Shown here one piece after another: positions 31,948 through 45,256 of a stretch of 64,000 nucleotides of DNA. Origin of the DNA: Paramyrothecium sp. XJ0827. Lineage: Eukaryota; Ascomycota; Sordariomycetes; Hypocreales; Stachybotryaceae. The notes beneath the pieces are model-generated. The model made no database searches and had not been told where the DNA came from. It saw only the letters and a list, made by a program, of their open reading frames with translations. The position numbers and the translations under genes are program-made. The stretch covers positions 5,580,001 to 5,644,000 of the forward strand of contig JAJFPB010000001.1 of the NCBI GenBank assembly GCA_020881915.1, in the 5' to 3' direction. How positions within the stretch are numbered: position 1 is the first letter of the stretch; every line of letters begins with the position of its first letter.

Positions 31948-33118
31948 ATGCCCCGAGCACTCACTCTTCAGCATATTGAGGGCGGAAAGCCCGGGGAAGT
32001 GTACTACCCGTATGTGAAGCAATCTTCCCTTTGGCCTTTTTTAAAATACAAGAAAGGACATCATAACCGACTAACTATCTCCTAGCATCCAAATTAAAGA
32101 GGTACCGAAGCCTTCTCCGGGCCCTCATCAAGTCCTCGTCCGGTTGACGGCGGCTGCTCTTAACCATCGTGACCTCTTTATTCGCCACCACCAGTATTCT
32201 GCCATTTCCTTCGATAATCCTATGCTCGCTGACGGCTATGGCATCGTCGTGGAGGCTGGCCCCTCCGTCACCCGTTCAGACCTGCTCAATAAGCCCGTCA
32301 TTCTGAGTCCAATGTGCGGCTGGGAATCTGATCCTGTGGGACCGGAAGACCATCGAAAGTTTGTCATTCACGGAGGTGTCAGCACATCCGAGATAGGAAC
32401 GGCGCAAGACTATGTCGTTGTTCACGAGGATGAGGTGGAGCCCGCCTCGGATCACTTGTCGCCAGTCGAGGGCGCCGCCCTTCCCTTGGTTGGCTTGACT
32501 GCATGGCGCGCCCTGGTGACTAAGAGCGGCTGTGCTTCTGCCGGCAAGAACGTCCTGATCACGGGAATCGGCGGTGGAGTTGCACTGCAGGCCTTGCAAT
32601 TTGCGGTTGCGTTTGGTTGCAATGTCTTCATCACCTCAGGCGACCAGGCCAAGATCGACAAGGCAAAGGCGATGGGTGCAAAGGCAGGTATCATCTACAA
32701 GAGCCAGGCTTGGGAAAAGGAGCTCAAGGCCAACCTGCCCAAGGATAGACCTTTCCTCGACACAATCATCGACGGCGCCGGAGGAGACATCGTATCTAAG
32801 GCCGTCAAGCTTCTCAGGCCCGGAGGGAACATCGTGCAGTATGGTATGACGCTGTCGCCCAAGATGACGTGGTCGATGCCCGCAGTCTTGTCGAACATTG
32901 AGCTCAAGGGCTCCACCATGGGATCGAGAAAGGAATTTAAGGACATGATCGCATTCGTCAACAAGAACAAAATCCGACCTATTGTTAGTCGAACAGTAAA
33001 GGGACTAGACAACATTCAGGGCATTGATGGGCTCTTCGCCGACATGGAAGAGGGGAAGCAGTTCGGCAAGTTGGTGATTGAGATTGATAGTGGTCACGGA
33101 TCCCCATCCAAGTTGTGA
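31948..33118 (+). CDS. Zinc-free medium-chain dehydrogenase/reductase (quinone oxidoreductase-like)
   Basis: Two exons, 31948-32009 and 32086-33118, with a 76-nt intron (GTATGT...CTCCTAG), giving 364 residues. The N-terminal GroES-like fold contains VPKPSPGPHQVLVRLTAAALNHRD, broken by no gap, and the substrate-side motif MLADGYGIVVEAG. The Rossmann half has the dinucleotide loop ITGIGGGVALQALQFA and FITSGDQAKIDKAKAMGA, then IIDGAGGDIVSKAVKLLRPGGNIVQYG. The Cys ligands of the structural zinc and the catalytic Cys-His-Cys set are missing, which places it with zinc-free NAD(P)H-dependent reductases. The physiological substrate cannot be read from the sequence. It is convergent with KRR1. Confidence 0.88.
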
Positions 33119-33335
33119 TTTATTCTTAGATAAACCGGAGTGGATGGTTTGCAGAGTCATGAAAGTCGAAAATGAGTAGCAAAGACTTCGTACCGTTTTG
33201 AAGAGATAATAGGCGACTCAGAACAATTGATTTGTATTAGGGTATCAAGCACCACAAACGCCCGTCGACAATGCAATCCTTTGCTTGTCTGCGGCGTCCA
33301 AGCGGCGCTACGCCGGGGCCATTGCCACGCACTTT

Positions 33336-34902
<1,567 letters not shown>

Positions 34903-35434
34903 ATGTCGAAAGCCAGAGGCGCCGCTGCGGCGGATCAGATCGTCAAGCTCATTGTTGGAGCCGGCCAGGCGAGTCCCAGCCCTCCCGTCGGTCCAGCCCT
35001 GGGAAGCAAAGGTGTAAAGTCTATGGACTTCTGCAAGGTAGGGGACTGCGCCCTTCGCAACACATCAAGAGGTTATTGAGGATGCTGACTCCTTCCAGGA
35101 ATTCAATGCTAGGACCGCGAACTTCGTTACCGGGACGCCGATGCCTTGCCGAGTAGTGGTGCGCGGCGATCGCTCGTTCCACTTCGACATCAGAACACCG
35201 CAGACTTCATGGCTGCTCCTCAACGCGGTGGACGCACCGATGGGCAAGAAAGGAAAGCGGAAAGGTGCAAGCAAGCCAGGACAGGAAACGGTCGGCACCC
35301 TCAGCCTGAAGCATATTTACGAGATTGCCAAGATTAAGCAGACGGAGCTTCGCTTATCCGGCTTGTCTCTCGAGTCCCTTTGTCGGTCGGTCATCTACCA
35401 GTGCAAGTCCATCGGCATCAACGTCGTAGCCTAA
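34903..35434 (+). CDS. MRPL19: Mitochondrial large-subunit ribosomal protein uL11m
   Basis: Two exons, 34903-35037 and 35099-35434, with a 61-nt intron (GTAGGG...CTGACTCCTTCCAG), giving 156 residues. The bacterial-type L11 N-terminal domain is clear: [39 protein letters not shown], which carries the Pro-rich thiopeptide-binding motif. The C-terminal rRNA-binding domain includes [15 protein letters not shown], then [15 protein letters not shown] and the invariant end [17 protein letters not shown] cytosolic L11 would lack this bacterial form, so mitochondrial location is well supported. It sits in the GTPase-associated centre of the mitoribosome. Confidence 0.95.
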
Positions 35435-37008
35435 ATGACAAGCTGCACAATACTTGAGCATATGGCTTTCAGTTGACGGATGGCTGAGGCATGAGAGACA
35501 GGGAAGGGTGATGGGTGATGGGGAATGCCCTGTCCTGTTCGGCGTGAGGCGTGATCAACAGTGTAATTATAACGAATTCAAAAGCTGCAATGGCTGGATA
35601 CCATAGAACCTACAATGTACGATGAGAGGATTTTTAATTATTTTTCTGGGTTTTGGCTCCAAGTGAGGACTTTTTTCTCATCCTATTTGCGTGCTTGAGT
35701 TTGGCAAGCTACCTTCGGCACATATTACTAGTGACTTGAGGCTATCCCGAGCTGGCCCAGCACAACGCTTCATAACCAGGCGAATCGAGTAGCATGCGGA
35801 CGGTTCCTACAATAACAAGAACCATTTTGTCACTTGGGATACCTGTTTAAAGTCAATTGGTAGAAAGGCCTGCAGGCAGCGCAACGGGTCCGGCCACAGC
35901 GCATGACGGCGGGGGCGTTATTCTTCAAAACTCTCCGGACGCCCTGCCGAGATTTGCGACACATCCGAATACGGCCAAAGCCTCCCCATCGTACACTCGC
36001 ACCAGTCGCCAGAGAATGTATGACTGTAAAAACTAGTGGCTTCGTGATACCATGAACACATAATCACGACCCGGGTACTGCCAAGCCATCGAGGATAATA
36101 TCTGCAAAGTTGGTTGTCAAGCCACTCGAATGGATACTAGCAACGCCGTGGTCTGAGTGCGTGCCGTGTCTGAAGCCGTGAACAGTCAAGCCACCAATAG
36201 CATACGAGTAATGCGCCCGTAAGAGTCATGCAGGTGCAGCTTTTCCCTTAACCGAAGACACTAGCCACCGCGCCTCTTGGAGCGTCCTCGGGTTCCTCCC
36301 TTGTTTTGGCAGCGACCCTGAAACTAGCCATGGAAAACCTTGCAGAGAAAATGTCGAGATGCTGAGCAAGCTTAACCCATAGTGGGGGTGAGGGTCTTGT
36401 GAGGACTGACAGCGCGCAACACGCTTGTCGACAGTGTCTCTTGGCGATGGCGCCCGCATGTGCGTGAGCAGCTTCGGTACAGTAGCGGCACTGAAGGAAC
36501 CCGTGGGCCGAGCAGCCGGATGGTCGAGGATGAATGATGCTTGTGGTGCGAGTAGCTCAAGCACTAAAAAGCCACTCCAAGTCCGAACAAGGAATGGCAA
36601 AACGCTGCTGTAGACGGTGAGGTGGTGGATGATGCAGTTGGTCTGGGGCCAGTCTGTGCCCTCTCGGCCTGACTCTCACTTTTCGCTTCTGCTTCCTTTC
36701 CCGATGCGAACCTGACGCATTAGAGACTGGCCATGCCATTATCCGTACTGTAGTGTAGATGTCTGTGGGCTCTTACCTTTATTAGCTCGCTTGGTCCAAG
36801 AGCCCCACCACCACCTACCTTACCTTACCTTACCTTTCTTGAGGTACCTACCTACCTTACCTTGCTGTGTTTTATCGTGGCGGAAGATCTGACTTGCATC
36901 CTACGTCTTACTCTTCAACACCCCACCCTCGTCATTCTCACCACGAAAAGCAACTCTACAGGCTCGAGTCCACCGCCAACATTCCCTACAAAATACGCCT
37001 CGACTCTC
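35435..37008. other. Intergenic region, 1.6 kb
   Basis: No convincing coding frame. A strong TACCT cluster lies at 36812-36864, about 150 bases before the kinase start codon. The stretch 36865-37008 is a C- and T-rich leader. The reading frame of the kinase is open upstream to about 36862 without a better start. Confidence 0.6.
36812..36864. repeat. TACCT tandem microrepeat in a promoter
   Basis: Four successive TTACC/TACCT units, then GAGGTACCTACCTACCTTACCTTG. This is the densest example of the motif in the window. It lies just upstream of the SAT4/HAL4-type kinase. Confidence 0.75.
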
Positions 37009-39753
37009 ATGGATACACCGTCCTCCTCCAAGGACCACCACCAGGACCAGAATCCTCCTGGTAAGTTCCCCGGCTTTGTTCCCGCCTCATCCGATTATCG
37101 TATCAGTTACCCCACCGTGGTCGCAAACCATCGTTTGTTTTTGCTGCGGTCTGGAAAGCAATTTGTGACTGACTCTCCGCTATTGCAGCAGCAGAATTGC
37201 CTCCAGACAAGACCGATGCGCCTGCGTCAAACGATGGAAAACCTGGCACTGTCCCCGCCGTCCGCTTCTCCTCCGCCGTCGAGGAGATAGCTCCCGGTGC
37301 GCCGGGCCCGGCATCACCGCAGCAAGATGATGAACCCAGCGTCTTCACCGAGGTAGCTGCGGATCAGCTCAAGGCTTTCTCAACAAAGTCGATCCCGAAC
37401 CGGCAGCGCGCTCTCCAGGAACTGCGCATGAATACGTTTCAATTCGAGCCAGTCTCTTTACCGGCATCAAGGGTATGTTAATGACATACTGTACTTGGCT
37501 TGATAGACGAACTCCCTTGGCGCCCCGGCGACTTGCTAGAACCCTGCCGCGCAAGCTCGCTTCGACCCACGTCTCACCTTTTACCCAAACTCTTCCTCTT
37601 CCCCACGTTCACACTGTTGCATTCTCTCACAGAACTGTCACGGTTCATACATTGCATTCCTGTTTCGAATTGCATTCTACGCGGAGCTCCCAACACTAAT
37701 ATCGTCTTCTAGGTCCCCTCGCGCGAGGGCTCAGTTGACTCTGGAAGACAGCCCACCCCGATCACACCAGTTGGCCAAACACCGAATGGCAGCCCAAGAC
37801 TCGCGGCCATGGCCTCTCCGCCTCTGACGCCGGCTGGCTCAAACCCTTCTGGGGCCGCCGAGAAGAAGTCCGCTGCGGAAGCGGACGGAGATGCAGCGGC
37901 TCCTAGTGATCCTCAAACCATTACCCCTCTGCCCTCATCCTCCTCACCATCCATTGCCGAGCGCAAGACATTAGCACACAGGTCATCATCCTCTGATCAA
38001 ATAATCAGAAGGGCGGCTTCGGCAGATGAGCAACATGGCGATCCAAAGAGCCACCGGAAGGGAATGTTTGCGATTGGCCCCGGTTCTGTGCCCGTATCTA
38101 GGGAAACCAGCCCGTCCCGGAGCTCGGCGTCTCATTTCTACTCGAAACCGATGACGCCCGGCGGCGACGCCAACGACCCTTACGCAAAGGGTCGCCGCCC
38201 GCCACAGCAACAGCATACTACTCGTCATACTATTGATCCCAGATTCGTCTTTAATCGTAAGAAGAAGGGTTCGCCAAGTAGCTCTAAGACGAGCTTGAAC
38301 GACAAGCGAAGCTCGGGAATCTTTGGACCAGGGAAGCATGTCGGTGATGAACTAGCCCACAGCGATAGTGCGGCTACTGGGCACCATGCTGGAGGTTCAA
38401 TGGCCGATTTGAAACGCTTTTTTAGGAAACCCGGTCACCATCGCAAGCGGGACTCGTCACCAGCATCCATTAAAACTGGTACCCGGACTCCTCCTGCGTC
38501 CCGTTCCACACAACAACTTCCTTTCAGTGACGACTACGGGTTAATGTCTAAGTACGGCAAGCTTGGAAAGGTGCTGGGCTCCGGAGCTGGTGGCTCCGTG
38601 AGGCTGATGAGACGTAGGGAGGACGGCACAGTCTTTGCAGTCAAAGAGTTCCGGGCCAGACACACATACGAGACCGAGAAGGAATATAACAAGAAAGTGA
38701 CAGCAGAGTTTTGCGTCGGTTCGACACTGCATCATGGCAACATCATCGAAACGCTCGACATCTTACAGGAAAAGGGCCGCTGGTATGAAGTCATGGAATA
38801 CGCGCCGTTCGATCTGTTCGCCATCGTCATGACCGGCAAGATGAGCAGGGAGGAAATCACATGCTGTTTCCTCCAGATCCTCAACGGTGTGACCTATCTC
38901 CACAGTGTCGGCCTTGCACACAGGGACTTGAAGCTTGACAACGTGGTTGTGAGCGACAGGGGTATCATGAAGATCATTGATTTTGGCAGTGCTCATGTAT
39001 TCAAATATCCTTTCGAGAACGGAACTGTCCCCGCCAAAGGTATAGCTACCCAATCCTGGTACGCGGCACGACTCGTTACTGACAGTGATGACAGGTATCG
39101 TTGGCTCTGATCCTTATCTAGCACCCGAAGTATACGATTCGAAGGAGTACGATGCCGCCGCTGTCGACATCTGGTCTTTGGCGATCATATTCTGCTGCAT
39201 GACGTTGCGTCGCTTTCCCTGGAAGATCCCCAGAATGACGGACAACTCGTTTAAGCTGTTTGCCACCGAGCCTACTCCTGGGCATGACCCGCATAAGCTG
39301 GTAATGCATTCCAAGTCGACCAACGACCTGTCATCAACCACGCCCAGGGAGTTCATCACGGACGACAGCACAAAGGAACGTCGTCACAGCCACCATCACG
39401 AAAAACGCGAGGAATCAGAGGCAGGCTCCTCACAGCCGCGACCGCAATCGCAATCGCAAGCGCAACCCCAGGCCACCTCTAGCGAAAAGAAAGAAACGAT
39501 CAAGGGCCCCTGGCGTATCCTCAGGCTGCTGCCAAGGGAGAGTCGTCGCATCATACACCGCATGCTTGACCTCAATCCTGCAACGCGGGCTCAGATGAGC
39601 GAAATTCTCAAGGAACCGTGGGTTGCTGACACAATCATTTGCCAGCAACTGGACCATGGAGAAGTCATCCAAGCAGAAGATCACACGCACATTCTCGAGC
39701 CGCCGACTGCGCAACAGCAGCAGCCGGCTCAACAGCAACAACCCAAGGCGTAG
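37009..39753 (+). CDS. SAT4/HAL4-HAL5-type serine/threonine protein kinase
   Basis: Exons 37009-37060, 37189-37472, 37713-39039 and 39095-39753, in frame, 773 residues. The first 390 residues are Ser/Pro-rich and regulatory. The kinase domain begins at about 392 with [18 protein letters not shown], then FAVKEF with the ATP Lys, HRDLKLDN at about 514, DFGSA at about 534 and DPYLAPE at about 560, so all catalytic residues are present. Subfamily markers are [40 protein letters not shown] and [15 protein letters not shown]. The family in yeast (SAT4/HAL4, HAL5) stabilises plasma-membrane nutrient and potassium transporters and controls salt tolerance. An insert rich in His, Ser and Gln at about 630-690 splits the C-lobe. 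The C-terminus is Gln-rich. Confidence 0.92.
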
Positions 39754-40426
39754 TATGCCTGGTAATGTAGGATCACGAGTTCATTAGAGCATTGCGAGAA
39801 ACGCGGCGTTATGAGATAGAGGGTAGATTTTATCCATCAGCGGATTGGATCAGATACTTGCGTGACTGGGAACATTGACCTGCCAATTGTGGTTTCACAT
39901 GAACAGAATTACATACATAACCAGGTGACGTTGGCATTGCCTGCCTCCAGAGTAGGGTGGGAATGGGGGACAGCATGAGATAGAATACTTAGCGTGAATC
40001 ATTTGAGAACGTTGTCTTCCATTGGTGCCATACCTTGTCTACGGGATGCACGTGGAAAATGTGTGTCTATGTTTTTTGAAGCGTGACCTAAGATAAGTTA
40101 AGGTAAGGGCTGGCTGGATGCACAGTTATTAAACGGTTCTTAAGGATACTCGTTGAGACGGGTGAAGGCAGGTGGAACATGATCGTGGACGGAGCCTCGG
40201 ATGTCGGAATCGGGGAAATGAGATGCCGGGCCAGCTCCGGAAAAAAATTGCTGGCTTTCTGGAAGCTGTTGGAAGATAGCTCCACTCCCGGTCGACTTCT
40301 TGTTTGCTGGAACTAAATAATCCCCAAAACACCCCTTTACCTCAGTCCGCAGTCCGCAGCTCCAATATCCTCGGCTTCATTACTCTCGTTGCACTCTCGC
40401 GCTTCGCCTCCATCAAATAACACAAA
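39754..40426. other. Intergenic region between the kinase and HSP10
   Basis: 3' end of the kinase gene and promoter of HSP10. No coding frame seen. Confidence 0.6.
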
Positions 40427-41077
40427 ATGGTACGTCCTGCAACCCCTCCATGGCGGCAATGCCCTGTGGCGCCGACAAGGCCTTTCGCCTACGATCATTT
40501 CCGAAGCTCGGCAAGTGAGACGTAAACGATCAGAGCAGTTGCGCTGACGGTCCCGGGGGCGTTCCCCTTTGCTTTAGGCCACCTCGATCCGATCCATCCG
40601 CGCCCTCGCTCCTCTCCTGGACCGCGTCCTCGTCCAGCGCGTCAAGGCCGAGGCCAAGACGGCTAGCGGCATCTTCCTGCCCGAGTCGAGCGTCGAGAAG
40701 CTGAACGAGGCCAAGGTTCTCGCCGTCGGCCCCGGCCTTCTGGACAAGAAGGGCAACCGCCTGCCCATGGGCGTCGCTGTCGGTGACCGCGTCCTGATCC
40801 CCCAGGTATGCATGACCTTCTCGCTCCGCCCCCCGGACCTGCCAAAAAGGCATAGAAAGAGGGCGCGTAACCATGGTCGTACAACATTTTTGTCTAACTA
40901 GAGACTGCAGTTCGGTGGCTCGCCCGTCAAGGCCGGCGAGGAGGAGTACTCCCTCTTCCGCGACAGCGAGTAAGTGCATGATGGTGCCGGCTGGCACCGA
41001 CCACGCGAGAGTCATTGATTTGCAGAGAACTGACCGATGCGTGCCCGAACAGGATCCTCGCCAAGATCAACGAATAA
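40427..41077 (+). CDS. HSP10: Mitochondrial 10 kDa chaperonin (HSP10/GroES)
   Basis: Exons 40427-40429, 40578-40805, 40911-40969 and 41053-41077, giving 104 residues, the normal length. The first coding exon is the ATG alone, followed at once by a GTACGT donor and a 148-nt intron; translation then reads ATSIRSIRALAPLLDRVLVQRV. Other signatures are AKTASGIFLPESSVEKLNEA, the segment around AVGPG, GVAVGDRVLIPQFGGSPVK and the end DSEILAKINE. HSP10 caps the HSP60 ring in the mitochondrial matrix and is essential for folding imported proteins. Frames agree at all three junctions. Confidence 0.96.
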
Positions 41078-43243
41078 GAGATACCCACGGCGAGATGTAA
41101 ATCGGAAACAATGTATCATACTGTACCATATCGGGATGTTGGATGCAGGGGGTCGACTGGACGGGATTAAAACCAAAATTCACAAAAATTTCAAGCTCAA
41201 CAAACAAGGAGACAGACAAGCGTGGTCGAGACCAGTGGATGTACTGTAATGTAGTCACCGGGGCGAGTTTCAGGGATCAGTCGGCGGTCCTACCAAACTT
41301 GCTTCACTTACATCCCCGCTCAAATCAAGCGAACGTGTTTCATCGGAAGAAAAAGGGCCCTTCACTGTGGACGACTGAGGTTCGGGCACCCGCATGTGCA
41401 CACATTGCAGGTTGCCCACGGCTTTTTTTGAGGGGAATCGTCCACTCGCCGCAAGACGTGACACGGCCGATGACAGAGGCTCCCAATCAACTGGTCGGAG
41501 GGGAAATTGAACGGACTGTCATCTCAGCCTTGTGTCGCCAGTGGCTTGTCTGGGCCGTTGTCTGGAGAGCTGCTTTCTGTGCCTCGTGAAGTGAGCTGAG
41601 CTGAGCTGGGCTGTCCGGGATTTCCGCACCACCATGAAGTGCAAGAACGTGAAGCGGGAAGTCCCAAACCTTCTCACAGTAATCGTGCGTATCATGAGCT
41701 TGCCGTGTCTTACCTTGAAAGCTCCCGCGAACGACTTGGCCCTGGGCGAGATAGCCTAATTACCATGGCCTCTGCTTTCTGTAGAGTAACTACTGGTACC
41801 GTGCTTTAGGTACAAATTCAGGGTAGCCGTGTATAAGGTAAGAATGCCTACTTTTAGATAAGTGATCTGCCTTAGGTACCTTACCTTATGTATTAAGGCA
41901 GGGAAAGGCGCCCAGCGGGTAACTTCCCTTCAGCTTCAGGTCAAGGTACCGACGGCTTGGTGCAGCAACGAAATGCAGCGGCGGGCGTCGTGGACCCTCC
42001 ATCCTGTTTTCCCCTCGTCCATGCTTCTCTCTGCTTGCCGTCTTTCATGCCGGTGGGCAGAGCATGCAAATCATGAACAAAATCCCCGATCCAATCAAAT
42101 CGCCTGCACGGAGCGGAAGGATCAGCTAGGAGTTGTGATGCCCACCGAAAACACCCGTAGACAAGGGGGCCCGATTCGGAAGCGTCCTCTCCCCGGATTC
42201 GATGGATTTTTAGAACAAGCAGCGGATCAGCGGCGCCGCGCAGTCGCACCAATGCACGCCTGCATCCACGGATGCGAGCCGAGCGCAAAGCTGGACCCTG
42301 GCCAATCCTGAGCGGCCTACACGCCGGTTTTTTTCTTTTCTTTCCCCTCTTCCCTCGTCGGTTTGTTTCATGTTCCTCTCCTTGGGCTGCTCTACGTCTT
42401 CTTGGGAGGAGATGCAGAGACATGTGGCGCCTCCCTCGACGGGTGGATCAGCCGTGTGGGTTGACGACCATCAGACGAACCGGACGTCGTTGTGACGGGG
42501 TAACCCGCAGGACAGAACCGGGAACTGGCCCCGTGCGCGAGCACTCGAATGATGCTTTACCATGAAATTCATGAAATTGCGCAGCAGAGCCCAGGGGCGG
42601 GAGGCTGCACGCCACGATGCCATCCATCCATCCATCACGCGAACGACGGTGTGGTGTTAATGTGGGTTACCTCACTCTACGGCACGGACCCGACTGTCAA
42701 GCAAACAAGCCTGTCGGGGCAGCTGAAGGTTCTCGGAGCATCTCAAGAATGTGAATGGGACACCTGAAGGAAAAACCCCATTGTCCTGCTATAAGACAGA
42801 CTAGTCCCATCATCCTAGTTTCCTCTCGCCTCCTGAGATTCATCCTCCCACTCTTTCTTCTCTTAGCCAAGTGAGATTACGCTCTCTTTTCCCCCTGATC
42901 ACTTTACTTCTTGACATTCCTTTCATTACGATTTCTTATCTGCTGTTGAGCTGCTGGTGTGGGGCCACTTCTCCCCTCGGTTCATACGAACACAATCTTT
43001 TGAATGACTTACACTCCGTCCCTTTCACCCACGACCGCTTGATAAGCCCCTTCTACTTGTTGTGTGAATCGTTCGCGGCGTGTATCACAGCTGTATTCAA
43101 CAACACAAGAACCCTTGCTTGAATCACCGGGCTACTTTATCTACTTGACAATTGCAAGAATCTGGCAGCTATCCCCGGAATTATACATACAATTCCACTC
43201 CTTTACATTTTGGACCTTGATACCCTCCCCTTCGCTTCTCAGC
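41078..43243. other. Intergenic region, 2.2 kb
   Basis: No convincing gene. TACCT/AGGTA units occur at 41868-41893. Open frames near 41143-41589 and 41862-42311 are of random character, with equally open antisense frames. The last 450 bases are T- and C-rich leader DNA of the LPMO gene. Confidence 0.55.
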
Positions 43244-44404
43244 ATGATCAAGTTCGCTGCTTCCGTTCTGGGCCTCGCATCGATTGCGAACGCCCACACC
43301 TTATTCACGACTTTACGAATCAATGACATAAACCAAGGTGATGGCACATGTGTCCGCCAGCCTTCCGATCCATCCTCAGCAACCAGTCCCGTCTACCCCA
43401 TCGATGGAAACGCGATGGCTTGCGGTGAGTGTCTGCGCGCCTCTGCCAACTGATGAATTTTGAGCACTGACAGGGTCTTCGATTTAGGCTACAACGGCGG
43501 CAAAGCTGTCCCCTTCATCTGCCCGGCACCCAGCGGCGCCAAGCTGACCTTTGAGTTCCGCGCCTGGCCTGAGTTTGAGAAGCCCGTGGTCATCGATGAC
43601 GGACACAAGGGACCCTGCGCCGTCTACATAAAAAAGGTTGATGACATGTTCTCCGACTCGGCGGCCGGACCTGGCTGGATGAAGATATGGGAAGATGGCT
43701 ACAGCGTCGAGAACAACCGTTGGTGTGTCGACACACTCATCGAGAACAACGGTCTGCTCTCCGTCAACCTCCCGTCCAGCCTGCCCTCCGGCTACTACAT
43801 TGTAAGACCTGAAATCATTGCTCTTCACTTTGCCTACAAGGGAAATCCCCAATTCTACACCAGCTGCGCCCAGATCTTCATCAAGGGAGGTCCTCAAGGG
43901 TCGCTTGACATCCCCTCCGAGTACGAAACCAGTATTCCAGGTTATGTGAGCGGTGATGAACCCGGACTCACATACAACATTTACGACAGCGACCCTTCCG
44001 AGTACACCATTCCTGGCCCCAAAGTGTACACACCGAGTGCGGAAAGCCAGGCCAAGAGTCGGATGTCCCAAGAGGAGGGTGTCATTCCCGAGGCCTGTCT
44101 TCTCAAGAACGCCAATTGGTGTGCTCTCCCCATCCCTTCATATTCTGGCGAGAACGAATGCTGGGATGGCTCTAAGGCTTGCTGGAAGCAGTCCTCGGCC
44201 TGCTACGAAAGCATGCCACCTACCGGCGCCGCCAATTGTAAGGTTTGGAGCGACTACTGCGAAGCCATCAACGAAGCGTGCGACTCCGGCGACTTCGAGG
44301 GCCCGCCTTCATTCTACGGAGAGGAAGTTTTCGCTTCGTCCTATGAAAATATACCAGAGCCTTGGGGTCAATCAGTTTGGAAGAACAGCGACTCAAGTGA
44401 TTAG
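43244..44404 (+). CDS. AA9 lytic polysaccharide monooxygenase, secreted
   Basis: Two exons, 43244-43424 and 43488-44404 (63-nt intron), giving 365 residues. A signal peptide of about 17 residues ends in SIANA, so the mature protein starts with the copper-binding His (HTLFTTLRINDINQGDGTC). The second copper His is in IDDGHKGPCAVYIKKV. The active-site His, Gln and Tyr set is in RPEIIALHFAYKGNPQFYTSCAQ. These residues make an active enzyme likely. AA9 enzymes cleave cellulose or related glucans oxidatively. A Cys-rich C-terminal region follows (ECWDGSKACWKQSSACYE, NCKVWSDYCEAINEACD). The frame ends at a TAG, beyond which the same frame continues into a chitin-binding remnant, described separately, so this gene is probably truncated relative to its ancestor. 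Confidence 0.92.
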
Positions 44405-44674
44405 GCTGCCAAGGCCGTCACTGCCGACCTTGCCGACCCTGGTGATGTTGCGGCTCCCGAAGCGCTGGACCAAGCTTCCGAGGTGAGAAATCAACATGAG
44501 CAGGCTCCTGTTGTTGGAGAAAGTGAGGATAGTGATACGAGTGAGGATGAGAAGCCCCAGCTGAAGAGTTCCAAGGATGGGCGGTGCGGTGGCGAAACAG
44601 GCCAAACCTGCCAAGGCAGCTCCTTTGGGAATTGTTGCTCTAATAGAGGCCATTGCAGAAGACGCAAGACGTGA
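44405..44674 (+). pseudogene. Decayed linker and CBM18 chitin-binding region downstream of the LPMO stop
   Basis: Immediately after the LPMO TAG the same frame is open for 89 codons to a TGA. The translation is an acidic Ala/Glu/Ser linker (ADLADPGDVAAPEAL, ESEDSDTSEDEKP) followed by DGRCGGETGQTCQG, FGNCCSNRGHC. This has the Cys spacing and Gly residues of the CBM18 hevein-like module, including the CCS motif. The module then breaks: after GHC comes RRRKT, the TGA, and a short Cys-rich NCTCGC followed by TAA where family members continue. The likely history is an LPMO with a chitin-binding module that lost it by stop mutations. Stop readthrough or an unseen intron are alternatives. Confidence 0.6.
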
Positions 44675-45256
44675 AATTGCACTTGCGGATGCTAAAGCCT
44701 TTTACTCCATTCTCAAATTGGCACCGGCTGTCACGCAATATGGCGTTGTTCCCCGTCGGAGAGTTCTCACAGCTTGATTTATCTAAGGTACATCGTTTAA
44801 GGTACAAACAGAATGATAAAAAGACGGATACTGAAAATGCCATGCCCACATTCTGACTGAGAGCATCCTGAATTAGAGGCGGGTTCGGTATGCCGGGAGC
44901 AAAGATACGCACCATGCCGTGGTGTGAAAACTAGGATTTCCAGACACTTCCGCGGGTTCGCTACCCAAGAGGAGCCCCTGTAGTAGCCGTGAGAACAAAG
45001 ACAATTGTAAACATGCGTGATGGCAAATCAAAATAACAGTCCCAAACCCGCTCAATTGTGTAGCCTCGTGGCGGCTCAGCAGAGTCACAACTGACAATGA
45101 AAAGGAGACGAGAGTTGAGGCGTCTATTGGCGTCGTAGAAAAGGGGTCAATTGTGGTGGCCAAGTCTCGCTGGGAGGTGCTGCGCCATGAAACATCTGAA
45201 AGCAACTGCATTCTGCAGCCATGAGATTGAACTCGTGTCGCTAGGTGCCGTGAGCA
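44675..45256. other. Intergenic region between the LPMO remnant and a coiled-coil gene
   Basis: Shared 3' region of convergent genes, rather AT-rich. No gene seen. Confidence 0.6.

Noticed and set aside
44237..44404. A splice from GTAAGG near 44236 to TAG at 44404 that would remove the LPMO stop
   Set aside because: It would delete the Cys-rich segment KVWSDYCEAINEACD, which looks like genuine AA9 C-terminal sequence. Not fully excluded.
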